The position numbers and the translations under genes were made by a program. The notes beneath the pieces are model-generated. The model did not search any database. It was not told the DNA's origin and was given only the letters and a program-made list of their open reading frames with translations. This document shows positions 25,674 to 34,407 of a DNA stretch of 64,000 nt, piece after piece; position 1 is the first letter of the stretch; each line of letters starts with the position of its first letter. The DNA is taken from positions 1-64,000 of the forward strand of contig JAGBDZ010000028.1 in NCBI GenBank assembly GCA_017937215.1. Reading direction: 5' to 3'. This DNA is from Akkermansia sp. GTDB lineage: Bacteria; Verrucomicrobiota; Verrucomicrobiia; Verrucomicrobiales; Akkermansiaceae.

Positions 25674-25702
25674 ATTCTAGCAGCGCTAAAAGGCCATTTC
25701 AA
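25674..25702 (-). promoter_or_regulatory. Promoter of the 24390-25667 gene
   Basis: On the minus strand TTGAAA (25702-25697), a 17-nt spacer and TAGAAT (25679-25674) end 6 nt before the ATG, predicting a leaderless mRNA. Confidence 0.65.
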
Positions 25703-26344
25703 GCCCCATTTTCACCACTGCAGAAAAGGCATAAAATCAGGCATTTCAGCCCCGGTGTTTAACCACCTGAAAAAGCATTTCACACACTTGATACAGGCAA
25801 CATCCCATATTATCTTTCTGTTCGCTTTCAGCTCCATAATTTAAAATATTGAAACCAACTTTTCTTAGATATCTTTCTCATACATTTTTCACGCCGTTTA
25901 CTGTATATACTTACACCTCGTTTTATACCTTTCTTATTTGTTTTCTATTTGTTTGTTATAAACGTATATGTCACTTTTCTCAACGGGTATTGTCAAGTTT
26001 TGCAATACTCATGCTTTTATCATATATTTCTTGATACACTATGAACCAATTTTTACTATCTTTCTACAATTTCACACCACGATTTTCATCGTACAATCCC
26101 AACACAAGCCACACAGATTTTTCCATCGGCTGAGTGCAGCGCCTCTCCGCCGTTGTCTAAACACCCAACAGAGCCGAATCTGCCCTGAAATACCCATTTT
26201 ACGCGCAAATTTCACGTACAAATACCCACAACAGTCCCTCCACGCCCGCCATTTGAGCCTATTTCGGCCTATTTTTCTTTGTATCGTGTTCATTTTGCAC
26301 CTGTTGCAACTTTTTACAAAAATAAGGCAAAATGATATTTTCTA
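25703..26344. other. AT-rich intergenic stretch without a supported gene
   Basis: About 640 bp of T- and A-rich sequence separate two divergent genes. It holds no conserved frame, no dispersed repeat and no strong hairpin. A frame running through it from 25968 is only an extension over the ferredoxin gene in another frame. An upstream regulatory region or remnant DNA is possible. Confidence 0.5.
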
Positions 26345-26373
26345 TTGCATTCTCCGAGCAGGAGCTATAAAAT
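26345..26373 (+). promoter_or_regulatory. Promoter of the membrane ferredoxin gene
   Basis: TTGCAT (26345-26350), a 17-nt spacer and TAAAAT (26368-26373) end 6 nt before the ATG at 26380. Confidence 0.65.
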
Positions 26374-26379
26374 GGTCAC

Positions 26380-27063
26380 ATGAGCAAGAAAAGGAGCAAA
26401 ATCCAGGTTCTGCGATTTCTGGTGCAGGCAGTATTCATGGCAGGTCTGATTTTCAGTTTCACACCAAATACCAAAAATGTGAGCCAGTGGATGCTGCCCG
26501 CCGTTCTGCTGCTGGGAGTCTTCTTCTGCGGCTGGGTTTGCCAGCTGGGCGCTGCGCAGGATTGGATGGCGAAGCTGGGGCGCCTGCTCCACCTGCCGCG
26601 CGTGCGCGTGCCGCAGGGCATCCAGCGCTACCTGCAGGTGCTGCGCTACGGCTTCTACCTGGCGCTGACCCTGGGGCTCACCATCGGGCTGCTGCAGGGG
26701 CCGAAGAACTTTGCCATGATGTGGCACGGGCACCTGCTGACCGCAGCGGGTGGCATCATCGTCTTCTTCCTGCTGCTCGGCCTCTTCATCGACCGGCCGT
26801 TCTGCAACTACTTCTGCACCGGCGGCGCCCGCCAGGGGCTCTTCAGCGTGCTGCGAATCTTCGGCATCAAGCGCGACACGGAGAAGTGCCGCCAATGCGG
26901 CAACTGCACCCGCAACTGTCCCATGAACATCGACGTGGCCCACACGGAGTTTGTGCGTCACCCGAACTGTATAGGCTGCCTCAGCTGTATCGCAGCCTGC
27001 CCGAAAGGACACCTTAGGTACGGCCTCATGCCCCGCCCGAAAGGAGAGAAAAGCGCGAAATGA
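26380..27063 (+). CDS. Membrane-bound 4Fe-4S protein, NapH/NosR/YccM-like
   Basis: This 227-residue protein has about four membrane helices, a CNYFC motif after the last one (as in NapH/NosR-type proteins), and two ferredoxin motifs near the C-terminus, CRQCGNCTRNCP and CIGCLSCIAACP, each able to hold a [4Fe-4S] cluster. Such proteins pass electrons from the quinone pool or cytoplasm across the membrane. No partner reductase is nearby, so the acceptor is unknown. The start follows the promoter spacing. Confidence 0.88.
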   Translation: MSKKRSKIQVLRFLVQAVFMAGLIFSFTPNTKNVSQWMLPAVLLLGVFFCGWVCQLGAAQDWMAKLGRLLHLPRVRVPQGIQRYLQVLRYGFYLALTLGLTIGLLQGPKNFAMMWHGHLLTAAGGIIVFFLLLGLFIDRPFCNYFCTGGARQGLFSVLRIFGIKRDTEKCRQCGNCTRNCPMNIDVAHTEFVRHPNCIGCLSCIAACPKGHLRYGLMPRPKGEKSAK

Positions 27064-27120
27064 ATGCACGCGCAAGCCTGAAACTGTAGGTAAAGTAAGC
27101 GAGCACTTTTTTCAAACGTT

Positions 27121-27142
27121 GAGCCCCGCGGAAGCGGGGCTC
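27121..27142. terminator. Hairpin between convergent genes
   Basis: GAGCCCCGC and GCGGGGCTC form a perfect 9-bp stem with a 4-nt loop between the ferredoxin gene and hemL. Neither side has a strong T-run. Confidence 0.55.
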
Positions 27143-27151
27143 AAATGAAAC

Positions 27152-28432
27152 TCATTTTGCGGCGTGAAGGGCGCGCTGCATGGCGGCGAGGGTGGCATCG
27201 ATATCCGCCTCGGTGTGGGCGGTGGAGATGAAGCCGGTCTCGTAGGGCGAGGGCGCCACGTACACCCCCTGCTCCAGCATGGAGTGGAAGTAGCGGCGGA
27301 ACATATCGAAATTGCCACTCATGGCCGTATCCAGGTCGTAGACATCCTGCGTGGTGAAGTGCAGGCAGAACATGGAACCGTCGCGCTTGAAGGTGAGCGG
27401 AAGCTGCTCATCGCGGAGGATGCGGCGCACCCCCTCCTCCAGGCGGGCACCCAGCTGCTCCAGGCGGGCGTAGGAATCGTGCTGCTCCAGATAATTCAGC
27501 TGGGCGAGCCCCGCCGCCATGGCCACGGGGTTGCCGCTGAGGGTGCCGGCCTGGTACACCGGCCCCAGCGGAGACACGCAGTCCATAATATCGCGGCGGC
27601 CGCCGAAGGCCCCCACCGGCAGACCACCGCCGATAATCTTGCCCAGAGTCGTGATATCCGGAACAATTCCCATCTTCCCCTGCACACCGGCGGCGGAAAT
27701 GCGGAAACCGGTCATCACCTCGTCAAAAATGAGCAGCGCACCGTTCTTCTCGGTAATCTCGCGCAGGAACTCCAGATAGCCGGACTTGGGCAGGTAGAAA
27801 CCGGCATTGCCCGGGAAAGGCTCCACGATGATACCGGCAATCTCTCCGGGGTGCTGCGCGAAAGCCCGTTCCACCGCCGCCCGGTCATTATAGGGCAGCA
27901 CGATCGTGAGGTTCGCAAACTCGGCAGGCACACCGGCACTATCCGGCTCGCCATGCGTGAGCGCACCGCTGCCCGCCGCCACCAGCAGGCTATCCACATG
28001 CCCGTGGTAGCACCCGGCAAACTTGATGATGTACTTGCGCCCGGTGTAGCCACGGGCCAGGCGCACGGCGCTCATGGTGGCCTCCGTGCCGCTGTTGGTC
28101 ATGCGCACTTTCTCGATGCTGGGAATCCAGCGGCAGACCGTCTCAGCCATATCCACCTCAATGCGGGTGGGAATGCCATAGCCCAGTCCCTGCGGCACCG
28201 CGGCCTGCACGGCAGAAATCACGCACTCCGGCGCATGCCCCAGAATAGCCGGTCCCCAGGTACCCACATAGTCGATATACTGCTTACCGTCCTCATCCGT
28301 CAGGTGCGCCCCGGCAGCCTTTGCCACGAAAAACGGCGCCCTCTCCAGCCGCCGGAACGCACGCACCGGCGAATTCACCCCACCGGGAATCACCCGGCAC
28401 GCCCGCTCAAAAAGCTCTTCAGATATAGACAT
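27152..28432 (-). CDS. hemL: Glutamate-1-semialdehyde 2,1-aminomutase
   Basis: This 426-residue PLP enzyme converts glutamate-1-semialdehyde to 5-aminolevulinate in the C5 route of heme synthesis. It shows PGGVNSPVRAF near the N-terminus, YVGTWGPAILGHA, MTNSGTEATMSAVRLARG, and the PLP lysine in TTLGKIIGGGLPVGAFGG. Length and motifs are normal. It lies 5 bp downstream of a membrane transporter on the same strand, so both are probably cotranscribed. Confidence 0.95.
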   Translation of the reverse strand: MSISEELFERACRVIPGGVNSPVRAFRRLERAPFFVAKAAGAHLTDEDGKQYIDYVGTWGPAILGHAPECVISAVQAAVPQGLGYGIPTRIEVDMAETVCRWIPSIEKVRMTNSGTEATMSAVRLARGYTGRKYIIKFAGCYHGHVDSLLVAAGSGALTHGEPDSAGVPAEFANLTIVLPYNDRAAVERAFAQHPGEIAGIIVEPFPGNAGFYLPKSGYLEFLREITEKNGALLIFDEVMTGFRISAAGVQGKMGIVPDITTLGKIIGGGLPVGAFGGRRDIMDCVSPLGPVYQAGTLSGNPVAMAAGLAQLNYLEQHDSYARLEQLGARLEEGVRRILRDEQLPLTFKRDGSMFCLHFTTQDVYDLDTAMSGNFDMFRRYFHSMLEQGVYVAPSPYETGFISTAHTEADIDATLAAMQRALHAAK

Positions 28433-28437
28433 AGTGA

Positions 28438-29733
28438 TTACAGATAACGAAGCCAGAGGTAGATGGCGGAAATCCCGATGCTCATGAGCATGAGCGGGAA
28501 ACCGATGACGAAATACTGCATGAAGCTCACGCGCAGGTTATGCTGGCGGGCCAGGCCCAGAGCCACCACGTTGGCACTGGCGCCGATAACGGTGCCATTG
28601 CCACCCAGGCAAGCACCGAGGGAGAGCGCCCACCAAAGGGGCTCCAGATTAGCATAGCCCATGGCGCCCATATCCTGCACCAGCGGAATCATGGTAGCCA
28701 CAAAGGGGATATTATCAACAAACGCGCTCATAATGGCGCTGAGCCAGAGTACGCTCATGGTGGTGGCTATCGGCTCGCCGCCGGTGAGCTGCATAGTCTG
28801 TGCAGCCATCCAGTTGATGATACCGTTCACCTCCAGGCCACCCACCAGCACAAACAGCCCCACGAAGAAGAAGATGGTAGTCCACTCCACCTTGGACAGT
28901 ATGAGCTCCAGCGCTTTCTCGCGGTCTGGCATGGTGAGCAGCAACAGCAGGGAAGCACCGGTCACGGCAATGGTGCCGCTCTCCAGCCCCCAGGCGGGAA
29001 GCAAACCATGCGTGCAGAACAGCAGAATGGTGAAAGCCAGGGTAAACAGGCAGCGCCACAGCAGCTTCGGGCTGCGGATCAGGCCGCCCAGCTTGATGTT
29101 CATGATGCGGTTGTGATTCTTGCTCACCTTGGCAAATTCCTTGCGGTACAGGAAAATCAGAATCGCCACCGTCAGCACGAAGGAAATCAGGCAGGGCAGC
29201 GTCAGATTCACAATGAAATCATTAAAGCTCAGCTCCTTCACCTGGCTGGCAATCATGATGTTGGGCGGGTCGCCAATCATGGTGCAGGTACCGCCTATGT
29301 TGGATGCCAGAATCTGCGCTATAACGAAGGGCAGCGGGGAGATTTTGAGGTCCCTGGTCAGCGTGAAGGTAATCGGCACCGTGAGCAGCACCGTGGTCAC
29401 GTTGTCCAGAAAAGCGGAACACCCCGCAACCATCACCGAAAGAGCGATGAGCAGCGCCACCGGATTGCCGTTTGTCTTCTGCGCCGCCCACACGGAAAGA
29501 AAACGGAACACGCCGGTCTTGCTGAGCACCAGCACCTGAATCATCATGCCGATGAGCAGCGCCAGCGTATTGAAATCGATATGCTCAATAGCCTGCTGCT
29601 GGCTGATAACCCCGGAAAGCACCATGAGCATGGCGCCAAACAGAGCAATAACCGTGCGCTGCACCTTCTCGGAAACAATCAGCGCGTAAGTAATGAGGAA
29701 AATGACAAGTGCAGCTGTGACGTGATACGACAT
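28438..29733 (-). CDS. ArsB/NhaD-superfamily ion transporter
   Basis: This 431-residue polytopic protein has about 11-12 helices and an inverted-repeat organisation typical of the ion transporter superfamily. FLDNVTTVLLTVPIT and AFVDNIPFVATMIPL are the paired half-repeats, and NIGGTCTMIGDPPNIMIA is the family signature seen in NhaD sodium/proton antiporters and ArsB-like carriers. Substrate cannot be fixed. An ATG 11 codons upstream would add a charged extension and is less likely. hemL follows after 5 bp. Confidence 0.88.
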   Translation of the reverse strand: MSYHVTAALVIFLITYALIVSEKVQRTVIALFGAMLMVLSGVISQQQAIEHIDFNTLALLIGMMIQVLVLSKTGVFRFLSVWAAQKTNGNPVALLIALSVMVAGCSAFLDNVTTVLLTVPITFTLTRDLKISPLPFVIAQILASNIGGTCTMIGDPPNIMIASQVKELSFNDFIVNLTLPCLISFVLTVAILIFLYRKEFAKVSKNHNRIMNIKLGGLIRSPKLLWRCLFTLAFTILLFCTHGLLPAWGLESGTIAVTGASLLLLLTMPDREKALELILSKVEWTTIFFFVGLFVLVGGLEVNGIINWMAAQTMQLTGGEPIATTMSVLWLSAIMSAFVDNIPFVATMIPLVQDMGAMGYANLEPLWWALSLGACLGGNGTVIGASANVVALGLARQHNLRVSFMQYFVIGFPLMLMSIGISAIYLWLRYL

Positions 29734-29851
29734 AGAAAAAAGCGGTCTGGAAAGGTACACCCGCAAGGCGATTTTGGCAAGCTTTTTCTAACGCGCGCGT
29801 GCGAAATTTGCATTTCCCACAAACTAACTTGGCGAAAAAGCTAGATTTTAC

Positions 29852-29880
29852 TTCACAAAGGCAGAAAAAATGTGTATGAT
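29852..29880 (+). promoter_or_regulatory. Promoter of lpxC-fabZ
   Basis: TTCACA (29852-29857) and TATGAT (29875-29880) are 17 nt apart. The -10 box overlaps the earlier in-frame ATGs, so the first ATG transcribed is probably that at 29894. Confidence 0.55.
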
Positions 29881-29893
29881 GCAGGTACGAGTT

Positions 29894-31213
29894 ATGGCTA
29901 CACGCATGCAAAAGACCCTCGCCAAGTGCACCTCCACCCTGGAGGGCACATCTCTGCACACCGGTCAGACGGTGAAGCTGATTATCAAACCCGCAGAGCC
30001 GAATACGGGCTTCAAGTTCCGCCGCATTGACCTGCCGGACAAGCCCTTCCTGGATGCCTCGGCCTCCAAGGTGCAGGCAGTGGAGCGCGCCACCACCATT
30101 GCAGATGGCGCGGTGAAGGTGCACACCGTGGAGCACATTCTCTCCGCCCTCACCGGCATGGGCGTGGACAACGCCATCATCGAGATGGATGCGAACGAAC
30201 CGCCCATCGGCGATGGTTCCGCCCTGCCCTATGTGGAGATGATTAAGAAGGCCGGCGTCGTGGAGCAGAACGCCCCGCTGAAGGTCTGGGAAATCCGCGA
30301 ACCCATCATGGTGGAAAACAAGAACGGCTCCACTATCGTCATCATGCCCTCCCGCGATTTTCGCATCTCCCTCACCGCCGTGGGGCCGAACGGGCGCGTG
30401 ACGCAGTATTTCGACAGCGTCATCACCCCGGAGACCTACGAGAAGGAACTTTCCAATTCCCGCACCTTCTGCTTCTACGAGGATATCCAGCCCCTGCTGG
30501 AGAAGGGGCTCATCCAGGGCGGCACGCTGGATAACGCCATTGTCATCAAGGGCGATGAATACCTCTGCGCCGGTGGTCTGCGCTTCCACAACGAATGCGC
30601 CCGCCACAAGGCCATGGACCTCATCGGCGACATCATCCTCTGTGGCCGCCGCATCATGGGCCACGTGATTGCCATCATGCCCGGCCACGGCATCAACACC
30701 CAGATGGCCGCCAAGCTCCAGCAGAAGTACGAGAGCATGGAGGCCAAGCGCCCGCAGCCCATCACCATTCCCAACGGCGAGGCTGTGCTCGACACGCTGG
30801 AGGTCATGAAGCTCCTGCCGCACCGTTTCCCCTTCCTCATGGTGGACCGCATCATCGACTTCGAGGGCGACCACAAGTGCATCGGCCAGAAGAACGTGAC
30901 CATGAACGAGCAGTTCTTCCAGGGGCACTTCCCCGGCCACCCGGTCATGCCCGGCGTGCTCCAGGTGGAAGCCATGGCCCAGGTAGCCTCCATCCTCATG
31001 CTCCGCATGCCGGAAAACATGGGCAAGATCGGCTACTTCATGAGCTGCGACAAGGTGAAGTGGCGCCGCCCCGTCGTTCCGGGCGATGTTCTCATCATTG
31101 AAACAGAGCTTACAAAGATGCGCGGTGCCATCGGTATGGCAACTGGCCGCTGTCTGGTAAATGGAGAGGTAACCTGCGAAGCTGAGCTGAAGTTCATGCT
31201 CTCCGACGCGTGA
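29894..31213 (+). CDS. lpxC-fabZ: Bifunctional UDP-3-O-acyl-N-acetylglucosamine deacetylase / 3-hydroxyacyl-ACP dehydratase
   Basis: This 439-residue fusion joins LpxC (about 1-290), which commits UDP-GlcNAc to lipid A, with FabZ (about 300-439), which dehydrates 3-hydroxyacyl-ACP. LpxC zinc ligands are visible in VHTVEH and HKAMDLIGD; FabZ shows LPHRFPFLMVDRI and GHFPGHPVMPGVLQVEAMAQ. The fusion is known in Bacteroidota and related phyla and couples two uses of hydroxyacyl-ACP. The start at 29894 is preferred because earlier ATGs at 29870-29879 fall in the promoter. A ribosomal cluster follows with its own promoter. Confidence 0.95.
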   Translation: MATRMQKTLAKCTSTLEGTSLHTGQTVKLIIKPAEPNTGFKFRRIDLPDKPFLDASASKVQAVERATTIADGAVKVHTVEHILSALTGMGVDNAIIEMDANEPPIGDGSALPYVEMIKKAGVVEQNAPLKVWEIREPIMVENKNGSTIVIMPSRDFRISLTAVGPNGRVTQYFDSVITPETYEKELSNSRTFCFYEDIQPLLEKGLIQGGTLDNAIVIKGDEYLCAGGLRFHNECARHKAMDLIGDIILCGRRIMGHVIAIMPGHGINTQMAAKLQQKYESMEAKRPQPITIPNGEAVLDTLEVMKLLPHRFPFLMVDRIIDFEGDHKCIGQKNVTMNEQFFQGHFPGHPVMPGVLQVEAMAQVASILMLRMPENMGKIGYFMSCDKVKWRRPVVPGDVLIIETELTKMRGAIGMATGRCLVNGEVTCEAELKFMLSDA

Positions 31214-31250
31214 TTTTCGCTGCGAAAGCGAAAAAAATGAAGAACGGTGC

Positions 31251-31278
31251 TTGACATACGCCGATTTTCGGGTATCAT
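31251..31278 (+). promoter_or_regulatory. Promoter of the rpmH-rnpA-yidD-yidC cluster
   Basis: A perfect TTGACA (31251-31256) and TATCAT (31273-31278) with a 16-nt spacer lie about 60 nt before rpmH. The leader is longer than elsewhere. Confidence 0.75.
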
Positions 31279-31338
31279 ATCGCACCCGGCCGTTTCATGC
31301 GGCCTCACAGAAACCACTTCAAAACCAGATAAAGAATT

Positions 31339-31521
31339 ATGAGCAAGAGAACATACCAGCCTTCCAAGCGCTGCCGCAAGCGCCAGTTCGGTTTCCGCGC
31401 CCGCATGGCTACCAAGAACGGCCGCGCCATCCTCGCCCGCCGTCGCGCCAAGGGTCGCAAGCGTCTTCTGCCCAAGGGTGCAGAGGTGCACTACAAGCGC
31501 CACATCATCCAGCACGGCTAA
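31339..31521 (+). CDS. rpmH: 50S ribosomal protein L34
   Basis: This 60-residue basic protein has the L34 core ([20 protein letters not shown], then [21 protein letters not shown]) and a C-terminal extension of about 14 residues compared with the usual 44-46. It is the first gene of the conserved rpmH-rnpA-yidD-yidC order found near dnaA/oriC in many bacteria, although dnaA is not present here. Confidence 0.96.
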   Translation: MSKRTYQPSKRCRKRQFGFRARMATKNGRAILARRRAKGRKRLLPKGAEVHYKRHIIQHG

Positions 31522-31597
31522 AGCCCCGGCAGGGTTTCTGTAAGAGAGTGCCCCGGGTGCTCCCTGCCCTGCAGGAGAAACCAACGCCCTGTTTACG

Positions 31598-31954
31598 ATG
31601 CAGCTGACGCGGCACCAAACCATGAAGCGAGCCAGTGAGTTCGCCATGGTGCGTGCGCAAGGCTCGTCCGCAGCAGGGCGTTTTCTTGTACTCAGCACCC
31701 TGGCCTACACCGGCGAGGGTGCGGGTGCGAAGGAATCCCGCTTCGGGATTATCACGACCAGGCGACTGGGCCATGCCGTAGTGCGCAACCTGCTGCGCCG
31801 CCGCATCCGCGAGATTCTGCGCGCCCACGGGGAACCGCTGCAGCATGGGCACTACGTGGTGCTCATACCGCGGCACACAGCCGCCACCGCCGCCTATACC
31901 GAGCTTGAGAAGGACTTCAACCGCCTCCTCAAGCGCAAACATTTTACAAACTAA
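31598..31954 (+). CDS. rnpA: Ribonuclease P protein component
   Basis: This 118-residue basic protein carries the RNR motif of RNase P proteins (RNLLRRRIREILR near residue 67), preceded by FGIITTRRLGHAV. It assists the RNase P RNA in trimming tRNA 5' ends. It lies 76 bp after rpmH and 15 bp before yidD in the expected order. An internal ATG at residue 9 (MKRASEF) could also be the start. Confidence 0.92.
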   Translation: MQLTRHQTMKRASEFAMVRAQGSSAAGRFLVLSTLAYTGEGAGAKESRFGIITTRRLGHAVVRNLLRRRIREILRAHGEPLQHGHYVVLIPRHTAATAAYTELEKDFNRLLKRKHFTN

Positions 31955-31969
31955 CCATCCCCCTGTCGG

Positions 31970-32215
31970 ATGCTGAAACGCCTCGTCATTCTCCCTGTGC
32001 TGTTCTACAAGCGCTTCATCAGCAAACCGCTGCACATACTCTGCGGGCCGAACAGCGGATGCCGGTTTGAACCCAGCTGCTCCACCTACTTCATCCAGGC
32101 CGTGGAAACACACGGCGTGATCAAGGGCGTGGGGCTGGGCGTGTGGCGCATTCTGCGCTGCAACCCCTGGGGCGGGTGCGGTCACGACCCCGTGCCACCC
32201 CGCCGCCGAAAGTAA
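31970..32215 (+). CDS. yidD: Membrane protein insertion efficiency factor
   Basis: This 81-residue protein has the YidD pattern: an amphipathic N-terminus ([15 protein letters not shown]) followed by [19 protein letters not shown] and [16 protein letters not shown] with conserved cysteines. It sits at the inner face of the membrane and assists YidC. Placement between rnpA and yidC is the usual order. Confidence 0.95.
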   Translation: MLKRLVILPVLFYKRFISKPLHILCGPNSGCRFEPSCSTYFIQAVETHGVIKGVGLGVWRILRCNPWGGCGHDPVPPRRRK

Positions 32216-32270
32216 AGTTTTCCCTCACCCAATAATCATTTAACAACTAACTCCCCCCACAATAACAACC

Positions 32271-34151
32271 ATGGATAAGACAGGATGGATTGTCGTATCG
32301 CTCTGCACGGCCCTGCTGGGTCTGCAGTGGTACTACAACAGCAACCAGGAACCTGCCCCGCAGGCGCCCGCCGCCCCTGCTGCCGCCACCGCCCCGGCGG
32401 ATCCCGCAGCAGCAGCCACCCCCACCGCAGCCCCGGCTGCAGCCGTAGCCACCACCCCGGCACCGGCCCAGCCCGCTGTGGAGAAGAAGGTGGTTGCCAC
32501 CCTCACCAGCAAGGATGCCGAGGGCAAGCCCGTGGCCAAGTATAACTTCTGCAACATCGGCGGCGCCATCAGCGGCGTTGAGATGCTCGGCCAGGTCATC
32601 AACAGCACCCGCGAGGAACTCAATGGCACCGACGTGAGCATCAACTCCAACCCGGATGCCGGCATCGGCGCCCTGGTGTTCGGCCTTTCCAACGACCGCG
32701 CTCCTCAGTTTGACCAGGCTGTATACGAATATCGCGCCGACCTGAGCAACGAAAACCAGGTGACCCTGCTGGGCCGCGTGGGCGACCTCATCGTCCGCAA
32801 GGTCTACACCCTGAAGCCCCTGCAGCAGGGCGACAAGACCATCGACGGCAACGCCTACGTGCTCAACCTGAAGGTGGACGTGCAGAACACCTCCGGCCAG
32901 ACACTCAACGCCCAGGACTGGGGGCTCTATGCCGGCGGCATGGGCCAGATTTCCAAGGACGAATCTGCCTACTACACCTACTACGTACACCTGGAGGACG
33001 GCAGCTTCGAGAAAAACAGTGCCAGCGATTTCCGCCCCTGGCTCAGCAAGGAAAAAGAGCGCAGCTATGACAAGGACTTCGATAACCTCGAGTGGGCCGG
33101 CGTCATGAACCAGTACTACGCCTCCATCGTAAAGCCCGACAAGAGCAGCGGCAACAACGCCCTCTACGCCGCACCCGCCCAGCTCCCCCTCCAGGTGAGC
33201 GGCGATAAGACCGAATGCGTGGAAGTCGCCCTCGGCATGCCCGATTTCTCCCTCGCCGGCAAGACAGACGCCATGATGGGCGGCCAGAAGAGCTTCTCCT
33301 TCGATATCTTCACCGGCCCGAAGCTCAACCTCATGCTCAACGACATGACGGATGACTTCCGCATGATTGACCGCGTGATGGACTATGGCATCTTCACCAT
33401 CATTGCCTACCCCATGAACTGGCTCGTGAACCTCTACCACGGCTGGCTGGGCAACTGGGGCTGGGCTATCATCGCCATGACCATCACCATCCGTCTGCTC
33501 ATCTGGCCGCTCTACCGCAAGAGCTACACCAGCATGAAGCGCATGAGCCTGCTGCAGCCGCAGATGCAGGCCCTCAAGGAAAAGTACCCGAACGACCAGC
33601 AGAAGGTGCAGATGGAGATGATGAAGCTCTACCAGCAGTACGGCATTTCCCCCATGGGTGGCTGCCTGCCCATGCTGCTGCAGATGCCCATCTTCTTCTC
33701 CTTCTTCTACGTGCTGCAGACCGCTGCCGAGTTCCGCGGCGAAGGCTTCATCGGCTGGGTGACCGACCTCTCGCAGATGGATACCGTCTTCTCCTTCCCC
33801 TTCATGGGCTATGAAGTGCCGGTGAATATCCTGCCCATCCTCATGGCCGTGTCCACCATCATCCAGATGCACATGACCCCCGCCACCGGCGATGCCACGC
33901 AGGTCAAGATTATGCGCTGGATGCCGCTCATGTTCTTCCTGTTCTGCTACACCTACCCGAGCGCCCTCGGCCTCTACTGGACCACCAGCAACCTCATCTC
34001 CATCCTGCAGACCATCATCATCCGCCGCATGCCCGCACCGGAACTGGTGAAGGTGCAGAAAAAGAAGGGTGCCAAGAAGTCCTTCATGGAGCGCATGATG
34101 GAACAGCAGGCCGCCCTCGAGCGCCAGCGCCAGGCCCAGCAGGGCAAGTAA
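32271..34151 (+). CDS. yidC: Membrane protein insertase YidC
   Basis: This 626-residue protein has an N-terminal membrane anchor, an Ala/Pro-rich linker (about 25-70), the periplasmic beta domain of Gram-negative YidC (to about 380) and the conserved five-helix insertase core (NWGWAIIAMTITIRLLIWPLY, MGGCLPMLLQMPIFFSFFYVL). It inserts and folds inner-membrane proteins alone or with Sec. The C-terminal tail is basic. A strong terminator follows, so no jag gene is cotranscribed, unlike in many bacteria. Confidence 0.96.
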   Translation: MDKTGWIVVSLCTALLGLQWYYNSNQEPAPQAPAAPAAATAPADPAAAATPTAAPAAAVATTPAPAQPAVEKKVVATLTSKDAEGKPVAKYNFCNIGGAISGVEMLGQVINSTREELNGTDVSINSNPDAGIGALVFGLSNDRAPQFDQAVYEYRADLSNENQVTLLGRVGDLIVRKVYTLKPLQQGDKTIDGNAYVLNLKVDVQNTSGQTLNAQDWGLYAGGMGQISKDESAYYTYYVHLEDGSFEKNSASDFRPWLSKEKERSYDKDFDNLEWAGVMNQYYASIVKPDKSSGNNALYAAPAQLPLQVSGDKTECVEVALGMPDFSLAGKTDAMMGGQKSFSFDIFTGPKLNLMLNDMTDDFRMIDRVMDYGIFTIIAYPMNWLVNLYHGWLGNWGWAIIAMTITIRLLIWPLYRKSYTSMKRMSLLQPQMQALKEKYPNDQQKVQMEMMKLYQQYGISPMGGCLPMLLQMPIFFSFFYVLQTAAEFRGEGFIGWVTDLSQMDTVFSFPFMGYEVPVNILPILMAVSTIIQMHMTPATGDATQVKIMRWMPLMFFLFCYTYPSALGLYWTTSNLISILQTIIIRRMPAPELVKVQKKKGAKKSFMERMMEQQAALERQRQAQQGK

Positions 34152-34174
34152 AACAAGCCTCCTCGTTCATTATC

Positions 34175-34210
34175 ACCGCCCCGCAGCACCCCTGCGGGGC
34201 GGTTTCTTTT
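34175..34210 (+). terminator. Terminator of yidC
   Basis: ACCGCCCCGCAG (34175-34186) and CTGCGGGGCGGT (34192-34203) form a 12-bp stem with a 5-nt loop, followed by TTCTTTT. Confidence 0.92.
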
Positions 34211-34212
34211 CG

Positions 34213-34275
34213 GAGCACGGGACTTTCTTGTCTCGGCGTAGCCCGCAGGGCGAAGACGGAAGTCCCGATTAAGTT
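34213..34275. repeat. Dispersed palindromic repeat (core copy)
   Basis: GAGCACGGGACTTTCTTGTC, CGGCGTAGCCCGCAGGGCG and AAGACGGAAGTCCCGATTAA match the core of the element at 24.2 kb almost base for base, directly behind the yidC terminator. Confidence 0.85.
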
Positions 34276-34407
34276 TTCCAGGATTTACCCCCGACAAATT
34301 GCACAAAATCATTGGGAGTCGCCGCTGAAGATGGCGTTTTTCTGACATTGAGCGTGACGAAACGGGTAGAATGTGGTAGAATGTCGCGCGCATCCAGCAT
34401 ACAGGCG

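Noticed and set aside
25968-26379. A frame starting at 25968 in the AT-rich gap
   Set aside because: Its first part is low-complexity and its second part is a shifted reading of the ferredoxin gene.
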